Shown here: positions 31,227-40,227 of the stretch, piece by piece
How the letters are laid out: every line of letters begins with the position of its first letter
How positions within the stretch are numbered: the first letter of the stretch is position 1
NCBI RefSeq assembly: GCF_026226775.1
Contig: NZ_JAKKOD010000001.1
Location: 862,501 to 926,500, forward strand
Origin: Avibacterium sp. 21-586
Lineage (GTDB): Bacteria; Pseudomonadota; Gammaproteobacteria; Enterobacterales; Pasteurellaceae
Length of the DNA stretch: 64,000 nt
Reading direction: 5' to 3'
Position numbers and translations under genes: made by a program
Notes under the pieces: model-generated
The model's database searches: none
What the model saw: the letters and a program-made list of their open reading frames with translations, nothing else
Told to the model about the DNA's origin: nothing

Positions 31227-31943
31227 TTAGTTACAAATTAGCGTACCTTCACGCTTACCAAGAATCACATTACATAGTGCACCGGCTTTGCCCATATTAA
31301 AGACCCGAATTGGCATTCCATGGTCACGTGCTAAAGTAAAGGCAGCTAAATCCATTACTTGCAATTCTTTGTCAATCACATCGGCATAAGTGAGTTTTTC
31401 ATACAATACCGCATCTGGATTTTTAGCAGGATCGCAATCATACACCCCATCTACTTTTGTGGCTTTTAGTACAACGTCTGCCTCAATTTCGATACCTCGC
31501 AAGCAAGCTGCAGAATCGGTGGTAAAGAATGGACTACCTGTTCCTGCTGAGAAAATCACCACGCGCCCTTCACGCAACATTTTGATTGCTTCAGACCAGT
31601 TATAAGTATCACAAATACCATTCAACTGGAAAGCAGACATTAATTTTGCATTCACATCTGCGCGGTGTAAGGCATCACGCATTGCTAAGCCATTCATCAC
31701 GGTGGCAAGCATTCCCATATGATCGCCCACTACGCGGTTCATTCCTGCTTTAGCCAGTTTTGCACCACGGAATAAATTGCCCCCTCCTAGTACAACTCCC
31801 ACTTCAACACCCATTTCTACTAATTCTTTAATTTCGAGCGCCATTCTGTCTAAAATTGAAGGATCAATTCCAAAACCTTCATCACCTTGTAAAGCTTCAC
31901 CGCTTAATTTAAGCAGGATTCTTTTATATACGGGTTTGCTCAT
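31227..31943 (-). CDS. pyrH: Uridylate kinase PyrH
   Basis: PyrH phosphorylates UMP to UDP and is the GTP-activated, UTP-inhibited bacterial UMP kinase. The 238-residue amino-acid-kinase-fold protein has [14 protein letters not shown] (residues 6-19), [19 protein letters not shown] (about 48-66) and [26 protein letters not shown] (about 130-155). It normally follows tsf directly; here a lipid-modifying gene on the opposite strand lies between them. Confidence 0.97.
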   Translation of the reverse strand: MSKPVYKRILLKLSGEALQGDEGFGIDPSILDRMALEIKELVEMGVEVGVVLGGGNLFRGAKLAKAGMNRVVGDHMGMLATVMNGLAMRDALHRADVNAKLMSAFQLNGICDTYNWSEAIKMLREGRVVIFSAGTGSPFFTTDSAACLRGIEIEADVVLKATKVDGVYDCDPAKNPDAVLYEKLTYADVIDKELQVMDLAAFTLARDHGMPIRVFNMGKAGALCNVILGKREGTLICN

Positions 31944-32088
31944 GTTTTCCTCACAAAAGTCGGGTATAAAATTCTACCTATTATAGAGCAACATCTCTGT
32001 AGTGAAAATAGCTCAAGACAAAAATCACATAGAACCCACGAAAAAAATTCAGTAAAATGAGATAAAATAAAAAACAAGGAATAATGTC

Positions 32089-33654
32089 GTGACAGAAAAG
32101 AACAAAAAAGGAACATTTCATCTTTCATCATTACTAGCAAGTGCGGTATGTTTTGTACTACTTTATGTTACCAGCCTGTTGGCATTACAAGGTTCGGGAT
32201 ATTTTCCACAACCAAGCTGGCAACAAATTGCCCTGTTTATGTCTTTCATTATTATTTTTTCTAGCTCGAAAAAACTCTTTTATTTCATTGCATTCCCTAT
32301 TTTATTCATCTATGCGTGCTATGCACCCATTGGGGTGAATTTCGGTGCACCATCTTATCAGTATATCGCCTCTGTCTTTGCCACCGATTTAAAAGAAGGC
32401 AAAGAGTTTTTCGCTCAAATCCCACTACTTCATTATGGCTACCCCGTTGTAATTCTTGGAGGAACGCTGCTTTATCGCTGGTTAAGTCAAAAATTCCACT
32501 TAGCTTTTTATAAAAATAAGGGACTACTGGCACTCATTTTTGTCAATGCACTTTGGGGCAATATTCCCTTTAAGCTACTGCAAGAAAGCTATTTAGAAGG
32601 AGAAAAAGTGGTCGAAGAGTTACGCTTACTAAACCGTTTTGATGTGCCAAGTGAATGGGGAGAAAGCCAGCTAGATAGCCGTTCATATTATGATGATTAC
32701 ATTTTAGTTATCGGTGAAAGTGCAAGAAAAGATTATCACCACGCTTACGGTTACCCTATTGCCAACACGCCTTTTCTTTCCACTGCTAAAGGAACGTTAA
32801 TTGATGGCTTAACTGCAGGCGGAACAAATACCATCGCCTCTCTGAAATTAATGTTCACTAAGCCAAACAAGCAAATGTGGGAAGCCAATTATCGCTTAAA
32901 TTTCATTGATTTAATTAAATCGGCAGGCATCAAAACCTATTGGCTTTCCAATCAAGGTTATTTAGGGCAATACGACACCCCAATTTCCGCCATCGCCAAT
33001 AAAAGCGATGAAAAAATCTTTTTGCGCGCAGGAGACTCTATTAACAATGATATAAGTGATTTCAAGTTATTAAACAAGTTTGACCAACTGATTCAAGCCT
33101 CAGTCACGGGCAAGCGTTTTATTGCGGTGCATTTATATGGTTCACACCCATTGGCTTGCGAACGCGTCACCGATTACGAGAAAATTTTCGATGAAAATCA
33201 ACTTGCTAAAAAATATCAGGACGTGAATTGCTACATCAGTTCAATCAAAAAAACCGATGAATTGCTGAGTAAAATTTATCAGATTCTGGTCAAAAATCAG
33301 CAAAAAAATCACCGCACTTTTTCGATGATTTATTTTTCTGATCACGGCTTAGCTCATCAAATCAGTAATGACTATATCGCTATTCACAATAGCAGTGGCA
33401 AAAGTAAACGCCATTATGATATTCCATTATTTAAAATTTCCAGTGATGATCAGCAACGTAGGGAGAAAAAAGTGGCAAAATCAGGCTTGAATTTCACCGA
33501 AGGGTTAGCTAATTGGATAGGTATTCGCAATGCTCAAATTGACCCAAATGCCGATCTTTTTGATGATACGCCACAAGCAGATTATGGTTTGAAAGAAAAA
33601 ATTGAAAAAATGACTGTACCTGATGATCCTGCGATAATAATTCCACAAAAATAA
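32089..33654 (+). CDS. Phosphoethanolamine transferase (EptA/LptA-like)
   Basis: This 521-residue inner-membrane enzyme is of the YhjW/YjdB/YijP (sulfatase-fold) family that adds phosphoethanolamine to lipid A or core sugars, lowering surface charge. It has about five N-terminal membrane helices (residues 12-165), then a periplasmic alkaline-phosphatase-like domain. Catalytic elements are VIGESARKDYHHAYGYP (about 206), the nucleophile Thr in TAGGTNTIASLK (about 245) and FSDHGLAH (about 418). The start is GTG 32089 with AAGGA ten bases upstream. It interrupts the tsf-pyrH junction on the opposite strand. The acceptor site cannot be decided. Confidence 0.85.
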   Translation: MTEKNKKGTFHLSSLLASAVCFVLLYVTSLLALQGSGYFPQPSWQQIALFMSFIIIFSSSKKLFYFIAFPILFIYACYAPIGVNFGAPSYQYIASVFATDLKEGKEFFAQIPLLHYGYPVVILGGTLLYRWLSQKFHLAFYKNKGLLALIFVNALWGNIPFKLLQESYLEGEKVVEELRLLNRFDVPSEWGESQLDSRSYYDDYILVIGESARKDYHHAYGYPIANTPFLSTAKGTLIDGLTAGGTNTIASLKLMFTKPNKQMWEANYRLNFIDLIKSAGIKTYWLSNQGYLGQYDTPISAIANKSDEKIFLRAGDSINNDISDFKLLNKFDQLIQASVTGKRFIAVHLYGSHPLACERVTDYEKIFDENQLAKKYQDVNCYISSIKKTDELLSKIYQILVKNQQKNHRTFSMIYFSDHGLAHQISNDYIAIHNSSGKSKRHYDIPLFKISSDDQQRREKKVAKSGLNFTEGLANWIGIRNAQIDPNADLFDDTPQADYGLKEKIEKMTVPDDPAIIIPQK

Positions 33655-33660
33655 GGCATA

Positions 33661-33690
33661 AAAAAGCAGATCCGAGAATCTGCTTTTTTT
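33661..33690. terminator. Bidirectional terminator between eptA-like gene and tsf
   Basis: AAAAAGCAGAT (33661-33671) and ATCTGCTTTTT (33678-33688) form a perfect eleven-base stem with A and T runs on both sides, between two convergent genes. Confidence 0.9.
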
Positions 33691-33704
33691 TAATGTTACA
33701 ATGA

Positions 33705-34550
33705 TTATTTAGCCATCGCCGCAACTTCTGCCGCAAAGTCAGTTTCTACTTTTTCGATACCTTCACCGACTTCAAAGCGTAAGAATGAAAGCACTTCTGC
33801 GCCCTTCTCTTTTAATAAGTCACCCACTGATTTAGAAGGATCCATTACGAAAGGTTGTCCAGTTAAAGAAACTTCACCCGTGAATTTCTTCATACGACCT
33901 TCAACCATTTTCTCAGCGATTTCACGTGGTTTACCAGATTGCATTGCAATATCCACTTGGATTTGACGTTCGTGTTCTACTACATCTGCAGGTACATCAC
34001 TTGGATTTACATATTCTGGACGGCTTGCTGCAACGTGCATTGCAACGTGTTTCACTAATTCTTCATCCGCACTTTGTGCACCAACTAACACACCAATTTT
34101 CGCACCGTGTAAGTAGGAACCTACTACTGGCGCTTGTACTGAACCAACACGGCGAATTGTCATATTCTCACCGATTTTAGCTACTAATGCTGCACGTTTT
34201 TCTTCGAATTCAGCTTGTAATGCTTCAATTGTTACGCCTTTGTTGTTTAATGCATAATCTGCCACTTCATTCGCTAAACCTAAGAAACCAGCATCTTTTG
34301 CTACGAAGTCAGTTTCACAGTTCATTTCAATCATTACACCGTAGTCGCCAGCAACACGTGCGATGATTACACCCTCAGCTGCAACACGGCCTGCTTTTTT
34401 CGCCGCTTTTGCTTGACCTGATTTACGCATATTATCAATCGCTAATTCGATATCACCGTTTGCTTCTACTAATGCTTTTTTACATTCCATCATACCTGCA
34501 CCGGTACGATCACGAAGTTCTTTTACTAAAGATGCTGTAATTTCAGCCAT
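33705..34550 (-). CDS. tsf: Elongation factor Ts
   Basis: EF-Ts recycles EF-Tu by releasing GDP. The 281-residue protein has the N-terminal UBA-like module ([21 protein letters not shown] with CKKAL), the TDFV motif ([15 protein letters not shown], about residue 78) and the core and coiled-coil domains. I chose ATG 34550; seven codons upstream do not match the family. It follows rpsB as in most bacteria, with an intercistronic terminator. Confidence 0.97.
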   Translation of the reverse strand: MAEITASLVKELRDRTGAGMMECKKALVEANGDIELAIDNMRKSGQAKAAKKAGRVAAEGVIIARVAGDYGVMIEMNCETDFVAKDAGFLGLANEVADYALNNKGVTIEALQAEFEEKRAALVAKIGENMTIRRVGSVQAPVVGSYLHGAKIGVLVGAQSADEELVKHVAMHVAASRPEYVNPSDVPADVVEHERQIQVDIAMQSGKPREIAEKMVEGRMKKFTGEVSLTGQPFVMDPSKSVGDLLKEKGAEVLSFLRFEVGEGIEKVETDFAAEVAAMAK

Positions 34551-34602
34551 TTTAAAATCCTCTGTCCACAAAATTTGATGCGGTTTTCAACCGCACTTAC
34601 GT

Positions 34603-34631
34603 AAAAAAGCAGGGAACATAAGCCCCCTGCT
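34603..34631 (-). terminator. Intercistronic terminator between rpsB and tsf
   Basis: AGCAGGG (34608-34614) and CCCTGCT (34625-34631) pair perfectly; on the minus strand a run of T follows. It should let S2 be made in excess over EF-Ts; a similar attenuating arrangement is known in E. coli. Confidence 0.75.
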
Positions 34632-34681
34632 AACCAATTAATCGTTGTGATTAATAAGGGCTTTCGCCGCATTCACCTGAA

Positions 34682-35410
34682 TTATTCAGCTGCTTCTGCT
34701 TCAGCAAATTTTTCTTCGGCTACCACTTCTTGTTGGCGCCCTTCTTTTACTGCTGACGCGGCTGCTGCAAGATATAATTGGATTGCACGCGCGGCATCAT
34801 CGTTACCAGGTATAACAAAATCAACACCGTCAGGAGTAGAATTTGTATCAACCACTGCAAACACTGGAATACCAAGGTTATTCGCTTCTTTGATTGCAAT
34901 ATGCTCGTGATCTGCACCGATAACAAATAACGCATCAGGAAGACCCGCCATATCTTTGATACCGCCAAGACTTAATTCAAGTTTTTCCATCTCACGGCTA
35001 CGCATTAATGCTTCTTTCTTAGTTAATTTATCGAAAGTACCATCTTGAGATTGAGTTTCTAAATCTTTTAAGCGTTTGATTGATTGACGTACTGTTTTCC
35101 AGTTAGTCAACATACCACCTAACCAACGGTGATTTACATAATATTGCTGACAGTCTAATGCTGCTGCTTTCACTGCTTCACTTGCTGCACGTTTTGTACC
35201 AACAAACAAGATTTTACCATTGTTACCCGCAATGCGAGTTAATTCTGCTAATGCAGCATTGAACATTGGAACGGTTTTTTCAAGGTTAATGATATGAACG
35301 CCGTTGCGTGGTCCGAAAATGAATGGTTTCATTTTTGGATTCCAGTAACGAGTTTGGTGACCGAAGTGAACGCCAGCTTGTAGCATTTCGCGCATTGAAA
35401 CTTGTGCCAT
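34682..35410 (-). CDS. rpsB: 30S ribosomal protein S2
   Basis: S2 is a late-assembling protein of the small subunit. The 242-residue protein has the hallmark start [25 protein letters not shown] with KMKPFIF, then GIHIINL-like ([10 protein letters not shown]), [20 protein letters not shown] and the C-terminal [19 protein letters not shown] block. Its 5' leader shows the conserved S2 autoregulation structure. The gene starts the translation-envelope supercluster. Confidence 0.98.
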   Translation of the reverse strand: MAQVSMREMLQAGVHFGHQTRYWNPKMKPFIFGPRNGVHIINLEKTVPMFNAALAELTRIAGNNGKILFVGTKRAASEAVKAAALDCQQYYVNHRWLGGMLTNWKTVRQSIKRLKDLETQSQDGTFDKLTKKEALMRSREMEKLELSLGGIKDMAGLPDALFVIGADHEHIAIKEANNLGIPVFAVVDTNSTPDGVDFVIPGNDDAARAIQLYLAAAASAVKEGRQQEVVAEEKFAEAEAAE

Positions 35411-35500
35411 AATACTTTTCCTTTTGTTTGGGGTTTAGCCTCCACATACCAAATAAATCGACCGTTTGGCACCCCGATTTATCCCTGCGATATGTGTGTG
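35411..35500 (-). promoter_or_regulatory. rpsB (S2) leader, likely autoregulatory
   Basis: On the minus strand the leader reads a stem with arms ATAAATCG and CGATTTAT (35475-35482 and 35453-35460), then GGTATGTGGAGG and an AACCCCAAA segment just before the ribosome binding site. The GGTATGTGGAGG block matches what I recall of the E. coli rpsB leader, where S2 binds to repress its own translation. The structural role here is inferred. Confidence 0.6.
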
Positions 35501-35577
35501 ATTTATAGTTAAAAATTAAGTTTGAGATTATTTCGTCTAAAATAAAAATAACTTTCTAATTCTAGCCAAAATAACGT

Positions 35578-35602
35578 CGCACTTTATACCACAAAGTGCG
35601 GT
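35578..35602. repeat. Inverted USS-like pair upstream of rpsB
   Basis: GCACTTT (35578-35584) is opposed by AAAGTGC (35592-35598) as part of an AAAGTGCGGT core. Only the second copy is a full uptake core. It lies between ppiD and the rpsB promoter region. Confidence 0.5.
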
Positions 35603-35633
35603 GAAAAACTAGCGAATTTTTTAATTTTAAATC

Positions 35634-35672
35634 TCAATAAAAAACGGCATTTGTCATCACAATTGCCGTTTT
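35634..35672 (-). terminator. Terminator for the gene-free side of ppiD/rpsB
   Basis: AAAACGGCA (35641-35649) and TGCCGTTTT (35664-35672) form a perfect nine-base stem with T on the minus-strand exit and TTTTAATTTTT on the plus-strand exit. ppiD ends at 35690 on the minus strand, so this terminates ppiD. Confidence 0.85.
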
Positions 35673-35689
35673 AATTTTTCGATCAAAAA

Positions 35690-37549
35690 TTATTGATCTT
35701 GCTGAGCTAAAAAGTCTTGATTAATTTCAATTTTCGCTTTAGCGCGTAAAGCTTGCAATAATGCTTGTTGTAACCCTACTTGTTGGGCTTGAGTAAGCTG
35801 GGAATTAAATCCTTTAAGCTGTTCTGCATCTAGTGCACCATCTTTAATATTACTTAATTCGATCACAACAACGCTGTTATCACCATTTTTCGCTGCCATA
35901 TAAGTTGGCTTATCACTGTTTTTTTGCATTGAGAAAATAACATCACGCAATTGTGGATTTTTATTTTCAGCATAAACCCATTGCTGTTTTTCACCAAACT
36001 TGATTCCATTTGGCAGGGCAGCATTACTATTTTCATTTAGCGCCTGCGCCACTTTGTCAGCTTGAGCTAGCACAATTTTTTCTGCTTTTTGCTGTTTTAA
36101 ATATTGTGTGATTTCATTTTTTGCTTCATCGAGCGTTTTTACACCTTCTGGCTTATGCTCCACCACACGAACAATCAAAGAATGTTGATCCCCCACATTA
36201 ATCGCTTCTGAGTTTGTGCCGCCTTGAGTTAATTCAGAATCAAATAATGCAGAAACCACATTGCCATAATTAAGTGCAGTTGGAATATCATTGCGTGAGA
36301 AATAACCGGTTTCTTGCACACTCACACCCGCCGCTTGCGCCGCTGCTTGTAAAGAATCTGGTTGCTCAAAGGCCTTTTCATTTGCTTGTTTTTCCATTGC
36401 GTAGAATTCTTTCGCACTTAATTCACTACGAAGTTTGGCAGCAATATCGTTTTTCACTTGCTCTAACGGTAGGAATTTTTCCTCTTCCACTTTGATAATA
36501 TGGTAAGCATTATCCACTTTAACTGGTTGACTATATTCGCCAGCCTTTAATTCACGCGCTGCGGCTTCAAATTGTGGGGGCATCATTCCTGCCACAACCC
36601 AATCTAAATCACCGCCATTTGCGCCAGAAATTTTATCGCTAGAATAAAGTTTCGCTAAGGCTGCAAAGCTTTCCCCTTTTTGTAAATCAGCATAAACTGC
36701 TTGTGCTTCTTGTTCCGTTGGAAGTTGGATATGGGCCAAATGCTGAGTCATATATTGTGCTTTATTATCTTGATAATATTGCGCAATTTCTACATCGGTA
36801 ACTTTCACATTTTTTTCCGCAGCTTGTTGCGTTAAATCGAGATATTGCACCTTCACTAACTCTGGTACGGCAAATGCCGCTTTATTCGCGTTATAGTAAG
36901 CGCTAATTTCTTCTTCATTCACCTGCTGCTGTGCAACGGTGGTCGCTAAAGGAAACTCAGCCAAACGCCCTTCACGCTGTTGAAAAAACAATTGGGCTGC
37001 ACGTGCATTTTGGTTAGGCACAGTAAAGGCTGAACGGGCAATACCGTCATTAAGTTGTTGCAGTGTTAACCCTTGGCGCAAGTATTGTGCGTAACGCTCA
37101 CCACTTAATCCATTTGTTGATAACATTTGTTGATAAAGTGCATTATCAAATTTACCGTCTTTTTGGAAAATTGGGCTAGTAACGATAGCTTGTTGAATTT
37201 GGCTATCGCTTACATCCAACTGTAATTCCGCTGCGTATTGACGCAATAATTCTTGGTCAATTAAACGATCTAAAACTGAACTACGTAAACCATTAACAAA
37301 TTCAGGAGAATCCGCCACTGCGGCAAATTGCGCCCCGAGCTGTTCACTAATACGTTGATATTCTTGATTGTATTGCTCTAAGAAAGCTTGCTGGGAAATT
37401 TCTTCACCATTTACTTTAGCTGCAGAAGTATCCACGTTTGCAAACATATAACCCGCAACACCGCTCGCTACAAAAGAAAGCACGACAACAGCAAACAGTA
37501 TTTTCCACCAAATGCTGTTGGTTGCGTCATGAAGTTTTTCCATTAACAT
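35690..37549 (-). CDS. ppiD: Periplasmic folding chaperone PpiD
   Basis: PpiD is a membrane-anchored periplasmic chaperone at the exit of SecYEG. The 619-residue protein has a short cytoplasmic N terminus, one transmembrane helix (about residues 14-35), a SurA-like N-terminal chaperone region and a parvulin domain (about 265-355: HLAHIQLPTEQEAQAVYADLQKG-like with FAALAKLYSSD and GGDLDWV). A long helical C terminus follows. AGGAT precedes the ATG at 37549. In E. coli hupB lies between lon and ppiD; here it is missing. Its partner YfgM is at 1.65 kb. Confidence 0.93.
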   Translation of the reverse strand: MLMEKLHDATNSIWWKILFAVVVLSFVASGVAGYMFANVDTSAAKVNGEEISQQAFLEQYNQEYQRISEQLGAQFAAVADSPEFVNGLRSSVLDRLIDQELLRQYAAELQLDVSDSQIQQAIVTSPIFQKDGKFDNALYQQMLSTNGLSGERYAQYLRQGLTLQQLNDGIARSAFTVPNQNARAAQLFFQQREGRLAEFPLATTVAQQQVNEEEISAYYNANKAAFAVPELVKVQYLDLTQQAAEKNVKVTDVEIAQYYQDNKAQYMTQHLAHIQLPTEQEAQAVYADLQKGESFAALAKLYSSDKISGANGGDLDWVVAGMMPPQFEAAARELKAGEYSQPVKVDNAYHIIKVEEEKFLPLEQVKNDIAAKLRSELSAKEFYAMEKQANEKAFEQPDSLQAAAQAAGVSVQETGYFSRNDIPTALNYGNVVSALFDSELTQGGTNSEAINVGDQHSLIVRVVEHKPEGVKTLDEAKNEITQYLKQQKAEKIVLAQADKVAQALNENSNAALPNGIKFGEKQQWVYAENKNPQLRDVIFSMQKNSDKPTYMAAKNGDNSVVVIELSNIKDGALDAEQLKGFNSQLTQAQQVGLQQALLQALRAKAKIEINQDFLAQQDQ

Positions 37550-37620
37550 TGACGTTATCCTATGAAGATTAAAACAAAATTTTGCCGATTATAATCGAAA
37601 GTTAAGAGATTTTCAGCAGA

Positions 37621-37665
37621 AAATAAATAGGTCGGTAAAGATTTCTCTCTACCGACCTAGAAATA
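37621..37665 (-). terminator. Terminator after lon
   Basis: TAGGTCGGTA (37628-37637) and TACCGACCTA (37650-37659) form a perfect ten-base stem. On the minus strand it is followed by TTTATTTTC. It separates lon from ppiD. Confidence 0.85.
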
Positions 37666-37676
37666 AAAATGTGAAA

Positions 37677-40091
37677 TTAATTCACCGCACTTTCCGAACG
37701 TTTACTTTTACGGCGTGGCGTCGCTTTTTCCTCTTTTGCAATCAAGTGAGAAAAATCAACTCCTTCAGGCGGATTTTCTAAGGCAATACTTAACACTTCA
37801 TCAATGGTTTCCACTGGGCGAATATCTAAGCTGTTTTTCGCATTATCAGGGATTTCTTCCAAATCTTTTACATTATCTTTTGGAATGATCACAGTTTTAA
37901 TGCCACCACGGTGTGCCGCGAGTAATTTTTCTTTTAAGCCCCCAATAGGTAGCACTTTACCACGCAAACTGATTTCCCCTGTCATCGCCACTTCAGACTT
38001 CACTGGATTACCCGTTAAGCAAGAAACCAATACGGTGCACATTGCGATCCCAGCACTTGGGCCATCTTTTGGTGTTGCGCCGTCTGGAACGTGAATATGA
38101 ATATCACGTTTTTCGTGGAAATCAGCCGCAATGCCTAATTTTTCTGCACGAGAACGCACCACAGTCATCGCAGCTTGAATAGATTCTTTCATCACATCGC
38201 CCAGCGATCCTGTATAGGTTAATTTGCCTTTTCCGATAACAGAAGTAGCCTCAATGGTGAGCAGATCACCGCCTACTTGTGTCCACGCCAAACCCGTTAC
38301 TTCACCCACGCGGTTTTGCGTATCCGCACGACCAAACTCAAAGCGTTTTACGCCTAAATATTCGTTCAGGTTATCGCTGTTTACGGTGATCGATTTTAAT
38401 TTCGGGTTCAACAATAAATTTTTCACCGCTTTACGGCAGATTTTAGAAATCTCACGTTCAAGACCACGCACACCTGCTTCACGGGTGTAATAACGGATAA
38501 TATCTAAAATCGCACCGTCTTCGATTTTCAACTCACCTTTTTTCAAGCCGTTACGCTCAATTTGTTTGTTAAGCAAATGGCGTGTGGCGATATTGAGTTT
38601 TTCATCTTCCGTATAGCCCGATAAACGGATCACTTCCATACGATCAAGCAACGGCCCTGGGATATTCATTGAATTTGAGGTTGCCACGAACATCACATCA
38701 GAAAGATCATAATCCACTTCTAAATAATGATCGTTGAAGTTGGCGTTCTGTTCTGGATCAAGCACTTCTAACAATGCCGAGGCAGGATCACCACGCATAT
38801 CCGATGCCATTTTGTCGATCTCATCAAGTAAAAATAGCGGATTTTTCACCCCCACTTTTGCCATTTTTTGGATCAATTTACCCGGCAATGAGCCGATATA
38901 GGTTTTTCGATGCCCACGGATTTCCGCTTCATCACGCACGCCACCTAGCGCCATACGCACATATTTACGTCCTGTGGCATTGGCAATAGATTGCCCTAGG
39001 GAAGTTTTCCCCACCCCCGGTGGCCCAACTAAGCAAAGGATAGGTCCTTTAAGCTGATTCAAACGGCTTTGTACCGCTAAATATTCTAAAATGCGCTCTT
39101 TCACGCGCTCTAAGCCATAATGATCCGCATCAAGAATTTCCTGTGCTTTAACAATATCTTTTTTCACTTTGCTACGCTTATGCCAAGGCACTTGCAACAT
39201 CCAATCAATGTAGCTGCGCACTACTGTCGCTTCTGCTGACATTGGCGACATCATTTTCAATTTCTGCAATTCTGCGTCTACTTTTTCTCTCGCCTCTTTC
39301 GGCATTTTGGCTTCTTCTACTTTTTGACGAAGTTGTTCTACTTCATCAACGGTACTTTCTGTTTCGCCTAGCTCTTTTTGGATAGCTTTGATTTGTTCGT
39401 TAAGATAATAATCGCGCTGGCTTTTTTCCATTTGTTTTTTCACGCGACCGCGAATACGTTTCTCCACTTCTAAAATGCCAGCTTCGTTAATCATTAAACC
39501 AAGCAAATATTCAAAACGTTCGGTTACATTTGCAATACCCAATACTTCTTGCTTACGCGCTACTGAAACCGGCATATGTGCTGCCATTGTATCGCTTAAC
39601 CGTTCGCTATCTGAAATTCCTTTCAAGGCATTCACTACGTCAGGTTGTACTTTTTTATTTAATTCCACATATTTGGTAAACTCAGCCATTGCAGCATTTT
39701 TAGCCACTTCAAGTTCTTGTAAATCGCCAAATTCAGTTGGAATGTCTTTCACTTTCGCTACAAAAAATTGCCCATTATCTTCAATAGAAGAAATTTTAAC
39801 CCGTTGCTGCCCCTCAACCAGTACTTTTACTGTACCATCTGGTAATTTTAACAATTGAATAATATTCGCAACGGTTCCAACTTGGTATAAGTCATCTGCC
39901 TGAGGTTCTTCTAAATCAGCTTCTTTCTGTGATACTAATAGTAGCTGTTTACCATTTTCCATTGCCTCATCTAGGGCTGCAATCGATTTTTCGCGCCCTA
40001 CAAATAAAGGCATAACCATATAAGGAAAGACCACTACATCACGCAATGGTAATGCAGGAATTTCTCTTTGTTTTGTCCGTCTCGCATTCAT
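37677..40091 (-). CDS. lon: ATP-dependent protease Lon
   Basis: Lon is a cytoplasmic hexameric AAA+ protease that degrades misfolded and regulatory proteins. The 804-residue protein starts with the N-terminal substrate-binding domain (EIPALPLRDVVVFPYMVMPLFVG). The Walker A is GPPGVGKTSLGQS (about residue 358) and the Walker B region is PLFLLDEIDKM (about 420). The C-terminal protease domain carries the catalytic Ser in KDGPSAGIAM (about 676) and a Lys about 43 residues later. A heat-shock-like promoter precedes it. A USS lies at its 3' end and encodes part of the last residues. Confidence 0.98.
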   Translation of the reverse strand: MNARRTKQREIPALPLRDVVVFPYMVMPLFVGREKSIAALDEAMENGKQLLLVSQKEADLEEPQADDLYQVGTVANIIQLLKLPDGTVKVLVEGQQRVKISSIEDNGQFFVAKVKDIPTEFGDLQELEVAKNAAMAEFTKYVELNKKVQPDVVNALKGISDSERLSDTMAAHMPVSVARKQEVLGIANVTERFEYLLGLMINEAGILEVEKRIRGRVKKQMEKSQRDYYLNEQIKAIQKELGETESTVDEVEQLRQKVEEAKMPKEAREKVDAELQKLKMMSPMSAEATVVRSYIDWMLQVPWHKRSKVKKDIVKAQEILDADHYGLERVKERILEYLAVQSRLNQLKGPILCLVGPPGVGKTSLGQSIANATGRKYVRMALGGVRDEAEIRGHRKTYIGSLPGKLIQKMAKVGVKNPLFLLDEIDKMASDMRGDPASALLEVLDPEQNANFNDHYLEVDYDLSDVMFVATSNSMNIPGPLLDRMEVIRLSGYTEDEKLNIATRHLLNKQIERNGLKKGELKIEDGAILDIIRYYTREAGVRGLEREISKICRKAVKNLLLNPKLKSITVNSDNLNEYLGVKRFEFGRADTQNRVGEVTGLAWTQVGGDLLTIEATSVIGKGKLTYTGSLGDVMKESIQAAMTVVRSRAEKLGIAADFHEKRDIHIHVPDGATPKDGPSAGIAMCTVLVSCLTGNPVKSEVAMTGEISLRGKVLPIGGLKEKLLAAHRGGIKTVIIPKDNVKDLEEIPDNAKNSLDIRPVETIDEVLSIALENPPEGVDFSHLIAKEEKATPRRKSKRSESAVN

Positions 40092-40130
40092 ATACTCTCT
40101 CTTAGTTCCTATAAACTACAAAATATCTTT

Positions 40131-40160
40131 TAATATAAGAACGAATTCGTAAACTTCAAG
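40131..40160 (-). promoter_or_regulatory. Candidate sigma-32 (RpoH) promoter of lon
   Basis: On the minus strand CTTGAA (40155-40160) is followed after 15 bases by CTTATATTA (40131-40139). This resembles the heat-shock consensus CTTGAA - 13 to 15 bases - CCCCATNT; the -10 half matches only partly. Lon is heat-shock controlled in E. coli. Confidence 0.5.
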
Positions 40161-40171
40161 GCATAAATCAA

Positions 40172-40208
40172 AAGAAAAATAGTTACCTCGCTTCATTAGT
40201 AACTATTT
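40172..40208 (-). terminator. Terminator after prlC
   Basis: AAATAGTTAC (40177-40186) and GTAACTATTT (40199-40208) form a perfect ten-base stem; on the minus strand TTCTTTTGATTT follows. Confidence 0.7.
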
Positions 40209-40227
40209 GACTTATTTTTCTTATTAA

